Below, piece after piece: positions 5,681 through 10,854 of a stretch of 10,854 nt of DNA; within the stretch, counting starts at the first letter, position 1, and each line of letters begins with the position of its first letter. The stretch is from the NCBI GenBank assembly GCA_029945495.1, contig JAQSCR010000499.1, positions 1 to 10,854 on the forward strand, written 5' to 3'. The notes beneath the pieces are model-generated. The model was not told the DNA's origin. It made no database searches and saw nothing but the letters and a program-made list of their open reading frames with translations. A program made the translations under genes and the position numbers. Origin of the DNA: Pseudolabrys sp. Its GTDB lineage: Bacteria; Pseudomonadota; Alphaproteobacteria; Rhizobiales; Xanthobacteraceae.

Positions 5681-6310
5681 TTACCGCCTCTTCTTGTTCT
5701 TGCCCTTACGCCTGTTGTCGCGCTTGCGTCTGGTCTTGGCTTTATTGTTGCCTTGGCCTTTGCGCCTGGCCTTGCTGACTTTGTTGCCGGTGCGTTTTTC
5801 GGCTTTCTTGTTGTTCTTCTTGTTGCGCTTCCTGTCGGCCTTCTTTTCGGATTTCTGCTTCGCCGACCTGAGCGTCAGCTTGCGCGGCGTCTTGCGCCCG
5901 CTGCGTTGCTTGGCGGCGCGGCGTCCGACATTGCGCAGAAACAATTTCTCCAGCGGATAACTCAGGCGCCGCACCGCCGCCTTCAGCGGCAGCCACTCGA
6001 CCGCGACGATGTCGGCCATCAGCTCGTGGCTGGCTTCTTCCTCGGCCTGCATCTGCCAAAACTGCACCACCTTCGGCCGCCCGCCGGCGCGATAGGTGAT
6101 GGCGCCGAGAAACTCGTTCACCTCGACGCGGTGGCCGGTCTCCTCGACGACTTCGCGGCGCGCACCGATGACCGGATTCTCGTCGCGCTTGAGCTTGCCG
6201 CGCGGCAGCACCCATTTGTCGTCCTTGCTGCGCTGGACGACGGCAAACAGCGGGCGCGCGCCGCCGCGCACCACGATGCCTCCTGCCGCCTGGATGAATT
6301 TGCTCGCCAC
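5681..6310 (-). CDS. Nudix hydrolase with a long polybasic C-terminal tail
   Basis: A 209-residue protein. Residues about 4-128 form a Nudix hydrolase fold with a full Nudix box starting at G38 (x5, E44, x7, R52-E53, E56-E57, G59), which binds Mg2+ and cleaves nucleoside diphosphates linked to another moiety. Only the final hydrophobic position is unusual (H60). The motifs AAGGIVVRGG and KWVLPRGKL resemble diadenosine polyphosphate or diphosphoinositol-type Nudix enzymes, but the substrate cannot be read from sequence. From about residue 130 to the end, 41 of 80 residues are Lys or Arg and only four are acidic, a histone-H1-like disordered tail (KKNNKKAEKR, RRKGKNKKRR). The start is GTG at 6310 with a weak GGCGG upstream; no better start is visible. 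It is monocistronic, with about 260 bases to the next gene. Confidence 0.87.
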   Translation of the reverse strand: MASKFIQAAGGIVVRGGARPLFAVVQRSKDDKWVLPRGKLKRDENPVIGARREVVEETGHRVEVNEFLGAITYRAGGRPKVVQFWQMQAEEEASHELMADIVAVEWLPLKAAVRRLSYPLEKLFLRNVGRRAAKQRSGRKTPRKLTLRSAKQKSEKKADRKRNKKNNKKAEKRTGNKVSKARRKGQGNNKAKTRRKRDNRRKGKNKKRR

Positions 6311-6419
6311 TTTGCCGCCGCTTGCCCTTTTGGTTCGGCCGATCTCCGCCGGCAGAATCGCTTGCGCAATATTGCGCCGTGGATCGAAGAAATATACCCG
6401 CCGCTGTGGGAAAGCCTTT

Positions 6420-6454
6420 CGCGTGACGTTTGCGTGTCAGTGAGATGTCACGCG
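6420..6454. repeat. 8-bp inverted repeat CGCGTGAC / GTCACGCG
   Basis: CGCGTGAC (6420-6427) and GTCACGCG (6447-6454) are perfect inverted arms 19 bases apart, with another TGTCA/TGACG-like pair inside. It lies 110 bases upstream of the Nudix start and could be an operator or a leader hairpin. Confidence 0.4.
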
Positions 6455-6616
6455 CGGCGCGGCACATAGGTACCGGCGGGTGGCAGGTCTGTTCGACCTT
6501 CTCCGCAAGACGCCTCTCGAAGCGCAAACTAGGGGATTAATAGCCTGGGAAAAATGGCCGACCAAGGCCTGCGACCAAGCCTGAAAATCGCGGCGCTGCG
6601 GGCGCCGCGGCTGCGC

Positions 6617-6645
6617 CAATAATACAGCATAATGCTGGGTTATTG
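6617..6645. repeat. Extended 29-base dyad (operator candidate)
   Basis: The sequence is symmetric about base 6631. CAGCAT and ATGCTG flank one base as a perfect inner palindrome; after a two-base mismatch, CAATAA (6617-6622) and TTATTG (6640-6645) pair as outer arms. It is A+T-rich in a G+C-rich genome and sits 21 bases before the -35 of the candidate pilin promoter, the usual position for a regulator-binding site. It is also upstream of the divergent Nudix gene. Confidence 0.5.
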
Positions 6646-6665
6646 TCACATTTGAATTTCGCAAA

Positions 6666-6694
6666 TTGAGGCGTCGCGTTTCATTTTCGATTAA
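6666..6694 (+). promoter_or_regulatory. Candidate promoter of the first Flp pilin gene
   Basis: TTGAGG (6666-6671) and GATTAA (6689-6694) are separated by 17 bases. The same arrangement (TTGAGA-N17-GATTAA) occurs at 7341-7369 before the second pilin gene, and the 33-base blocks around the two sites agree at 24 positions. The -35 is close to the alphaproteobacterial TTGAC-type hexamer; the -10 is only moderate. The shared block may instead be a duplicated regulatory site. Confidence 0.45.
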
Positions 6695-6836
6695 CTCGCG
6701 GGTGGTACTTTTCGAAGGTGCAATCTGCACGTGTATGTCCAATTCTCAGGCCGCTCTCGGGTTCAATCTTGAGACGGCCGGCTTTTTGGATAGAGCGACG
6801 GGCATCCACGGCGGCCGCAAGGCGGCGCACATCGAA

Positions 6837-6887
6837 GCCGAAGACGCTTGGAGGCCGAAGACGCTTGGCGGTTTAAGACGCTTGCGG
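6837..6887 (+). repeat. 17-bp tandem repeat, three units
   Basis: Three consecutive 17-base units at 6837, 6854 and 6871 share the core AAGACGCTTG. The first two differ at one base (GCCGAAGACGCTTGGAG and GCCGAAGACGCTTGGCG); the third is more diverged. It lies in the leader of the first pilin gene, ending 38 bases before its start codon. Confidence 0.75.
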
Positions 6888-6925
6888 ACGTATCCACTCA
6901 AAAAGCTCTCAGAAGGGGTCAGGTA

Positions 6926-7087
6926 ATGCGTAAAATTCATGAGTTTCTGAAGAACGAATCCGGCGCGACTGCGATCGAATACGGGCTGATCGCCGCCGGC
7001 ATCTCGGTTGTGATCATCGCCATCGTCAATACGCTCGGCACACAGATCAACACCAACTTCACCAGCATCTCGACGCAGCTTAAATAG
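6926..7087 (+). CDS. Flp/Fap family type IVb pilin (copy 1)
   Basis: A 53-residue prepilin of the Flp family, the major subunit of Tad (tight adherence) pili. A short basic leader (MRKIHEFLKNESG) is followed by the processing motif G-ATAIEYGLI, where the prepilin peptidase is expected to cut after glycine 13, with the invariant Glu-Tyr at 18-19. A hydrophobic helix (GLIAAGISVVIIAIVNTLG) follows, and then a short polar end (INTNFTSISTQLK). The start at 6926 is set by the family length and an AGG just upstream in a purine-rich stretch. Its leader is over 200 bases long and carries a tandem repeat. The second copy lies 481 bases downstream. Confidence 0.93.
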   Translation: MRKIHEFLKNESGATAIEYGLIAAGISVVIIAIVNTLGTQINTNFTSISTQLK

Positions 7088-7108
7088 GTCGATGGCGCCC
7101 ACGGCTGT

Positions 7109-7130
7109 TATGCCGGCGAAAGCGGGCATA
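7109..7130. repeat. REP-like palindrome with GAAA loop
   Basis: TATGCC and GGCATA pair at the base, then after a G-G mismatch GC/GC closes a GAAA tetraloop. This resembles the ATGCC-GCGAAAGC-GGCAT type palindromic repeats that are dispersed in many alphaproteobacterial genomes (recalled, not searched). It begins 22 bases after the stop of pilin copy 1 and could help terminate or stabilise its mRNA. Confidence 0.5.
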
Positions 7131-7147
7131 CAGCAAAGGCCGAACGG

Positions 7148-7169
7148 GCGGGGACTATTGCGTCCCCGC
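7148..7169 (+). terminator. GC hairpin downstream of pilin copy 1
   Basis: GCGGGGAC and GTCCCCGC form a perfect 8-bp stem with a 6-base loop, 60 bases past the pilin stop. It is followed by GTCCCTTCTTC, a pyrimidine-rich but not uninterrupted T run, so termination is plausible but not certain. Confidence 0.4.
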
Positions 7170-7340
7170 GTCCCTTCTTCACCGACGTTCCGGAGGGCGT
7201 GAACTTCGGCCCGGCAAAGCCATCTGGCGAAGAGCGGCCGTGGGGTGGTTGTGCGTGGGCTTGCCACGTCATCTCGTTCGCCGCGATGTGAATCCTGGGT
7301 CTCTGGGTGCGCCCGCATTCACAAAAGAATTCAATTCAAT

Positions 7341-7369
7341 TTGAGACGACGCATTTGATCGCTGATTAA
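7341..7369 (+). promoter_or_regulatory. Candidate promoter of the second Flp pilin gene
   Basis: TTGAGA (7341-7346), 17 bases, GATTAA (7364-7369): the same spacing and nearly the same hexamers as upstream of pilin copy 1. The start codon is 200 bases further on. Confidence 0.45.
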
Positions 7370-7423
7370 TGCGGGGCCGCTACATCTGCGCCTGTCGTCG
7401 CTCCGCACGTGACGGAATCGGGT

Positions 7424-7462
7424 ACCGGCCGGCTCTGATTGCTAATTGCAGAGGCGGCCGGT
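7424..7462 (+). repeat. 14-bp leader hairpin upstream of pilin copy 2
   Basis: ACCGGCCGGCTCTG (7424-7437) pairs with CAGAGGCGGCCGGT (7449-7462) with a single G-G mismatch around an 11-base A+T-rich loop. It lies within the predicted mRNA leader of pilin copy 2, ending 106 bases before its start codon, and no U-tract follows. Possible roles are mRNA stabilisation, attenuation or protein binding. Confidence 0.6.
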
Positions 7463-7568
7463 CTTGGCAGGCGACATAGTTAAAGAACCGCCGCGATCAG
7501 AACGGCAGTCGAATGATCCGAATAAATCCAAAAACGTCCGCTTTTCAGTCAGTCAACAGGGACCCGAA

Positions 7569-7730
7569 ATGAGCAAGATTGTCGAATTTCTCAAGAATGA
7601 ATCCGGCGCCACCGCCATTGAATATGGCTTGATCGCCGCCGGCATTTCAGTGGCTATCATCGCCGTGGTCAATGGGTTGGGCACGTCGCTCAATACCAAT
7701 TTCACCAGCATTTCGACGCAGCTTAAGTAG
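7569..7730 (+). CDS. Flp/Fap family type IVb pilin (copy 2)
   Basis: A 53-residue Flp prepilin nearly the same as copy 1. The leader (MSKIVEFLKNESG), cleavage and Glu-Tyr motif (G-ATAIEYGLIAAGIS) and the C-terminus (TNFTSISTQLK) are shared. Differences fall at the extreme N-terminus and in the back half of the helix (VAIIAVVNGLGTSL against VVIIAIVNTLGTQI). The start at 7569 has AGGGA about six bases upstream. It is followed by a hairpin and the convergent operon, so no assembly genes follow. The two copies look like a recent gene duplication; whether they are a major/minor pair or alternative subunits cannot be told. Confidence 0.93.
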   Translation: MSKIVEFLKNESGATAIEYGLIAAGISVAIIAVVNGLGTSLNTNFTSISTQLK

Positions 7731-7788
7731 CGGGCGCCGGGGGCCGAGCGAAGCGAAGCCCTCAGGGTTGGATCGGAAGTCTTGCTAG

Positions 7789-7817
7789 CGGGCTAAGGCG
7801 TTATGCGCCTTGGCCCG
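7789..7817. terminator. Shared hairpin between pilin copy 2 and the convergent operon
   Basis: CGGGCTAAGGCG pairs with CGCCTTGGCCCG (12 bp with one wobble) around a 5-base loop, directly abutting the stop codon of the GNAT gene. No U-tract follows on either strand. The position between two converging transcription units suggests a bidirectional stop or 3'-end stabiliser. Confidence 0.55.
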
Positions 7818-8288
7818 TTACGCGTTGGCCCGTCCTTGTGAAGGCCGCCATTTCATCCGGTTCACGGCAATGCCGGACACCGGGTTCTTGTCTTCGCCCG
7901 CATAGGAAAAGCCGTGCTTCTCGTAGAAGCGGATGGCGCGGGCATTGTCCTTGTTGACCAGCAGTTCGAGGCCGGCGGGCGACAGGCGCTTCGCTTCGTC
8001 CATCAGCGCGCGGGCGACATCGCTGCCCCAGGCTTCCGGCGCGACGACGAACTGATCGAGATATTTCGTTTTCGTATCGACGGTGACGAAGCCGAGAAGC
8101 GCGCCGTCGCGTTCGGCCAGGGTGATGGTGGCGACCGGCACCAACTCTTTGCGCCAGCGCTCGCGCCACCAGGCGACGCGCGCGTTGAAGTCGATACGCG
8201 GATAATGCTGCGCCCAGGTGCGGCGCCACAATTCGATGGTGGCGTCTTCGTCGGCGGGCGTGTAGGGGCGCAGGATGAGGGCGGTCAT
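7818..8288 (-). CDS. GNAT family N-acetyltransferase
   Basis: A 156-residue cytoplasmic acetyl-CoA-dependent acyltransferase of the GNAT superfamily; the substrate is unknown. The beginning LILRPYTPADEDATIELWRRTW is a typical GNAT first strand and helix. LLGFVTVD (64-71) and YLDQFVVAPEAWGSDVARALMDEA (76-99) form the acetyl-CoA-binding motif A in a variant without the classic R/Q-x2-G-x-G/A. LELLVNKDNARAIRFYEKHGF (107-127) is motif B. The ATG at 8288 is preferred over the longer open frame because AGGCGG precedes it and the fold begins there. Its start lies one base beyond the DUF4031 stop (TGATATG), which points to translational coupling. It is the last gene of the operon starting at 10604. 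Confidence 0.9.
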   Translation of the reverse strand: MTALILRPYTPADEDATIELWRRTWAQHYPRIDFNARVAWWRERWRKELVPVATITLAERDGALLGFVTVDTKTKYLDQFVVAPEAWGSDVARALMDEAKRLSPAGLELLVNKDNARAIRFYEKHGFSYAGEDKNPVSGIAVNRMKWRPSQGRANA

Positions 8289-8289
8289 A

Positions 8290-8556
8290 TCACGCCGCCT
8301 TGCGGCGCAGCTGCCGCAGCACCGCGACGATCGCCGCGCGGTCGCAGACGATAGCGCCAAGTGCGATGGCGCGGCTGCGCTCGAAGCCGGTGATGTCGTA
8401 ATGCGGATGGCCGGTCTTCGGCGGTCCCTGGTAGGAAATGCGGTGCAGGCCAATGCGCTGAGCGAACCGATGCAGTTCGTCAATGTCGTCGGCCAGCAGA
8501 TGGCACCATTTGCGGTCGTGCCAATCCCAGATCGCCTCGTCGACATAAATCGCCAT
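8290..8556 (-). CDS. DUF4031 domain-containing protein
   Basis: An 88-residue protein of the DUF4031 family, of unknown function. Family features are the start MAIYVDEAIWDW, the WCHLLADDIDELHRFAQRIGL block, SYQGPPKTGHPHYDIT with its conserved HYD, and a basic end with RSRAIALGAIVCD. There is no signal peptide or membrane segment. It starts eight bases after the stop of the MotB-like gene and ends one base before the GNAT start, so it is embedded in the operon. An AAGG lies several bases before the ATG. Conserved Trp, His and Asp residues hint at a small enzyme or ligand binder, but nothing more can be said from sequence. Confidence 0.85.
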   Translation of the reverse strand: MAIYVDEAIWDWHDRKWCHLLADDIDELHRFAQRIGLHRISYQGPPKTGHPHYDITGFERSRAIALGAIVCDRAAIVAVLRQLRRKAA

Positions 8557-8564
8557 GAATTGCC

Positions 8565-9593
8565 TTACCGCTCCGTCAGCTTGAACTCGATGCGGCGGTT
8601 GCGGCGATAGGCTTCGTCAGTCGTGCCGGTGTCGATCGGCTGGAATTCGGCAAAGCCGGCGGCGACCAGGCGCTGCGGCGAGATGCCCTTGCTGACCATG
8701 TATTGCACGACCGCGATGGCGCGCGCCGACGACAGGTCCCAGTTCGACTTGAAAATCGGCCCGGAGATCGGCCGCACGTCGGTGTGGCCATCGACGCGCA
8801 CGACCCAGGCGATGTCGGCCGGGATCTTCTGGCCGAGCTCGAGCAACGCGGTCGCGATTTTGTCGATCTCGGTGCGCGCTTCCGGTTTCAGTTCGGCCTT
8901 GCCGACGTCGAACAGCAATTCGGATTGCAGCACGAAGCGGTCGCCGACGATGCGGATGTCGGGGCGGTTGCCGAGGATTTCGCGCAGGCGGCCGAAGAAG
9001 TCGGAGCGGTACTTGGTCAGTTCCTCGACCTTCTGCGCCAGCGCGATGTTGAGGCGCTGGCCAAGATCGGCAATGCGGCTCTGCGATTCCTTGTCCTTCT
9101 TCTCGGAGGCGTCGAGCGCCTGCTCGATGGCCGCGAGCTGGCGGCGGAAGGCGGCGAGCTGCTGATTGAGGATTTCGACCTGCGCCAGCGCGCGCGCCGA
9201 GATTTTCTTTTCGCCTTCGAGCGCGGTGGACAGCTCGGCTGCCTGGCCTTGCGCCGCCGACAGGCCGGCGCCGGCGCCGTCGGCGATGCCTTTGAACTTG
9301 TCGCGCTCGGTTTCGGCGCTGGCGAGCGAGGCGCGCAGCTGGGTGAGTTGCGCCTCGATGTCGGCCTTGCCGGTCTTTTCCATCGACAAGAGATCGGTGA
9401 GTTGGGCGATCTGCGCGTTCAGCCGGCTGAGCGCGGTGTCCTTGCCGGAGATTTCCTGCTGCAGGAAGAACTGCACGACGACGAACACGGTCAGAATGAA
9501 GATGATGCTCAGGATCAACGTCGACAACGCGTCAACGAAGCCCGGCCAGTAGTTCATTCCTTCGCCGCCGCGGCGGCTTCGTGCAAGGGCCAT
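8565..9593 (-). CDS. MotB-like peptidoglycan-binding protein (TM + coiled coil + OmpA domain)
   Basis: A 342-residue inner-membrane protein, presumed stator partner of the preceding MotA/ExbB-like channel. One membrane segment (about 22-44) follows WPGFVDALSTLI; D21 sits where MotB and TolR have their proton-carrying aspartate. Residues about 50-200 are a long predicted coiled coil rich in Ala, Gln, Glu and Leu. Residues about 215-340 are an OmpA/MotB domain with the peptidoglycan-binding residues in DGHTD (268-272), the NWDLSSARA motif (284-292) and RRNRRIEF. The coiled coil is much longer than in flagellar MotB, which argues for a non-flagellar envelope role. The ATG at 9593 has only a weak ribosome site; M13 (MNYWPGF) is an alternative. 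The gap to the upstream gene is 30 bases. Confidence 0.9.
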   Translation of the reverse strand: MALARSRRGGEGMNYWPGFVDALSTLILSIIFILTVFVVVQFFLQQEISGKDTALSRLNAQIAQLTDLLSMEKTGKADIEAQLTQLRASLASAETERDKFKGIADGAGAGLSAAQGQAAELSTALEGEKKISARALAQVEILNQQLAAFRRQLAAIEQALDASEKKDKESQSRIADLGQRLNIALAQKVEELTKYRSDFFGRLREILGNRPDIRIVGDRFVLQSELLFDVGKAELKPEARTEIDKIATALLELGQKIPADIAWVVRVDGHTDVRPISGPIFKSNWDLSSARAIAVVQYMVSKGISPQRLVAAGFAEFQPIDTGTTDEAYRRNRRIEFKLTER

Positions 9594-9623
9594 TGTCTAC
9601 TCGTCGTCTTTAACCGCAAGGCG

Positions 9624-10604
9624 TCAGCGCGGCAGCTTCTCGCGCACCATGACTTCCAGAAGCTTCTTGATCTCGCGCTGCTGTTCGGCCTGGCCGTCGA
9701 CCCAGTCGCGGATCAACTGCTGCTCGGTGCGCATGTGATGCACCAGGCCCTGGATCGCCTCGGCCAGATTGGCCATGGCGGCGGAAGCGGCCTTGCCGCT
9801 GCCGGCTTGGTCGACCGCTTCGCGCAATTTCTCGACCGCGCCGCGCACCTCGAACGAGACGCCGGCGGCGTGCTCGCCGGGCTCGGCGCTGTGGTCGTAG
9901 ACCGTGGTCGAAAGCCAGTCTTCCAGTTCGGTATAGAAGCGGTTCTGCGCCTGGCTCGATTGCAGATCGAGGAAGCCGAGCACCAGCGAACCGGCAAGGC
10001 CGAACAGCGACGACGAGAACGAAATGCCCATGCCGGACAAAGGCGCGGCGAGGCCTTCGCGCAAGGTGTCGAACATGCTCGACGTGTCGCCGCCGGGCTT
10101 GAGGCCTTGAATGACGTTGCCGACCGAACTAACGGTTTCGATCAGGCCCCAGAAGGTGCCGAGCAGGCCGAGGAAAACCAGAAGCCCGGTCATGTAGCGC
10201 AGGATGTCGCGGGCCTCGTCGAGGCGGGTTGCGATCGAGTCGAGGATGCCGCGCATCAACTGCGCCGACATCGCCATGCGGCCGATGCGGCTGCCGAGGA
10301 TCGCCGCCATCGGCGCCAGCAGCACCGGCGGGCGGTCGACGGCGAGACCGGGATCGGCGAGGCGGAAATTATTGACCCAGGCGATTTCCGGATAAAGCCG
10401 CGCCACCTGGCGCACCGACAGGATGATGCCGAGCAACAGCACGCCGACGATGACGGCGTTGAGCCCGGGATTGGCCATAAAGGCCACCTGGATCTGCTTG
10501 TTTAAAAGGAAGGCGACCAGTCCGCCAAGGATGACGAACACCATCATCCGGAACAGGAAGATGCGGGGCGATGACAGCTTGAGGGGGTCGAGTTCTTTGG
10601 CCAT
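9624..10604 (-). CDS. MotA/TolQ/ExbB-like proton channel protein
   Basis: A 326-residue inner-membrane protein likely forming the channel subunit with the MotB-like protein encoded just downstream, using the proton gradient to do mechanical work on the envelope. Membrane segments are visible at about 15-34, 49-65, 136-160 and 189-212. The last two with GLLGTFWGLIETVSSV and LSGMGISFSSSLFGLAGSLVLGFLDL form the conserved MotA/TolQ/ExbB channel core. The C-terminal third (about 215-326) is soluble and charged, with a likely helical section. The ATG at 10604 is taken as start (MAKELDPLKL); a TTG at 10613 is in frame and is preceded by AAGG, so a protein longer by three residues is possible. It is the first gene of the four-gene operon. 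Confidence 0.91.
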   Translation of the reverse strand: MAKELDPLKLSSPRIFLFRMMVFVILGGLVAFLLNKQIQVAFMANPGLNAVIVGVLLLGIILSVRQVARLYPEIAWVNNFRLADPGLAVDRPPVLLAPMAAILGSRIGRMAMSAQLMRGILDSIATRLDEARDILRYMTGLLVFLGLLGTFWGLIETVSSVGNVIQGLKPGGDTSSMFDTLREGLAAPLSGMGISFSSSLFGLAGSLVLGFLDLQSSQAQNRFYTELEDWLSTTVYDHSAEPGEHAAGVSFEVRGAVEKLREAVDQAGSGKAASAAMANLAEAIQGLVHHMRTEQQLIRDWVDGQAEQQREIKKLLEVMVREKLPR

Positions 10605-10854
10605 ATTTCTCAAGCAACCTTGCGATCAATGGGTTCCGGTATCGCCGGCTTTAGATTCTATGACGCAATATGACACAGACCGGTGACAAGGAAAAATGAG
10701 GCCGTCGGCACCCCGTATAAAGTGGCCGAATGAGTTAAAATTGCGGTGCCTTCGCCGCCGGCAGGCGCAATGCCGCGCCGGCGAGGGGAACGGTGACGCC
10801 TAGTGTCCCGTCTCTGAAATTTCTATACATTTATTGCGGGTCATGATTCCCTCT
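10605..10854. other. Gene-free end of window: operon leader and A+T-rich edge
   Basis: The proximal half must hold the promoter of the leftward operon starting at 10604, but I could not assign hexamers with confidence (a TTGTCA on the minus strand near 10690 lacks a well-spaced -10). Around 10751-10785 there is imperfect inverted GC-rich sequence. At 10787-10812 the plus strand reads GGAAC-N17-CGTC, one base off the EcfG consensus and facing out of the window. The last 45 bases are clearly richer in A+T than their surroundings, possibly a promoter or the edge of a different element. Confidence 0.4.

Larger units (their letters stand above)
6311..6925. other. Long non-coding regulatory stretch between Nudix and pilin genes
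   Basis: About 615 bases without a believable gene. It should hold the Nudix promoter (leftward) and the first pilin promoter (rightward). It contains an 8-bp inverted repeat (6420-6454), an extended A+T-rich dyad (6617-6645), a candidate pilin promoter (6666-6694), a small GTGCA/TGCAC hairpin (6718-6730) and a 17-bp tandem repeat (6837-6887). Frames crossing it on both strands lack ribosome sites or recognisable content. Confidence 0.6.
7088..7568. other. Intergenic region between the two pilin genes
   Basis: No gene is seen in these 481 bases. The first half holds two hairpins and has the look of a degenerate dispersed repeat. The second half contains the candidate promoter of pilin copy 2 (7341-7369) and a strong leader hairpin (7424-7462). 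A long minus-strand frame covers 6746-7318, but it runs back through the first pilin gene and contains the phrase CMPAFAGIT, which from memory is typical of spurious translations of alphaproteobacterial palindromic repeats. Confidence 0.6.

Noticed and set aside
5622..5960. Leu/Phe-rich hydrophobic plus-strand frame resembling a membrane protein
   Set aside because: It is the complement of the Lys-rich tail of the Nudix gene: Lys codons read backward give Leu and Phe. No ribosome site.
6437..6742. 101-codon minus-strand frame in the gap before pilin copy 1
   Set aside because: TTG start, no ribosome site, and it covers the dyad and promoter candidate; no protein-like features.
6746..7318. 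190-codon minus-strand frame across pilin copy 1 and the following gap
   Set aside because: It overlaps a certain pilin gene in antisense, and the remainder looks like translated repeat sequence.
7088..7568. CRISPR array or retron-like element in the structured pilin spacer
   Set aside because: The repeats are inverted and all different; no regularly spaced direct repeats and no reverse transcriptase or cas gene are present.
8289..8546. Upstream extension of the GNAT gene to a 242-residue protein
   Set aside because: The extension overlaps the DUF4031 gene in another frame, is Ser/Thr/Arg-rich, and a good ribosome site precedes the ATG at 8288.
8703..10505. 600-codon plus-strand frame across the MotA- and MotB-like genes
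   Set aside because: It runs through two clearly homologous minus-strand genes and their intergenic gap; its composition (Asp, Arg, His, Gln) is typical of antisense frames in high-GC DNA.

Overview
The window reads as an ordinary chromosomal stretch from a high-GC alphaproteobacterium. It is most likely a Hyphomicrobiales (Rhizobiales) species near Bradyrhizobiaceae/Xanthobacteraceae. This rests on family-level resemblance of the proteins, the strong G/C preference at third codon positions, a near-perfect EcfG-type general stress promoter (GGAAC-N17-CGTT), Flp pilins, and a MotA/MotB-like pair of the kind common in rhizobia. No phage gene, transposase gene, CRISPR array, rRNA or tRNA was seen.

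Layout, left to right. (1) 2-1591, + strand: the ABC-F translation factor EttA, lacking only about the first 20 codons. (2) 1606-1833, - strand: a possible small protein, convergent with ettA. (3) 1834-2782: a gene-poor leader, then a UPF0114/YqhA-type four-helix membrane protein. (4) 2895-4130: a secreted MltB-type lytic transglycosylase. A roughly 80-90 bp direct repeat lies upstream of the membrane protein gene and again exactly 888 bp later at the 5' end of the transglycosylase gene. Both copies keep a GTTC-N7-GTTC motif. (5) 4193-5416, - strand: three related small secreted glycine-zipper proteins. The first transcribed has a strong Shine-Dalgarno, a candidate EcfG promoter and an excellent intrinsic terminator. 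(6) 5681-6310, - strand: a Nudix hydrolase with an extremely basic C-terminal tail. (7) 6311-7730: a long non-coding stretch rich in inverted and tandem repeats, then two almost identical Flp/Fap pilin genes, each behind a similar candidate promoter and a long leader. No other tad/cpa gene is in the window. (8) 10604-7818, - strand: a compact four-gene operon of a MotA/TolQ/ExbB-like proton channel, a MotB-like protein with an OmpA domain, a DUF4031 protein and a GNAT acetyltransferase. (9) 10605-10854: a gene-free end with an A+T-rich edge.

Cell-envelope functions dominate: a peptidoglycan lytic enzyme, secreted glycine-zipper proteins, pilins, a peptidoglycan-anchored proton channel and a small membrane protein. 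I do not see a complete novel system. The observations most worth a second look are the 888-bp-spaced leader repeat with its LexA-like motif, the EcfG promoter on the glycine-zipper cluster, the basic-tailed Nudix protein, the twin pilins with structured leaders, and the MotAB-like/DUF4031/GNAT operon.
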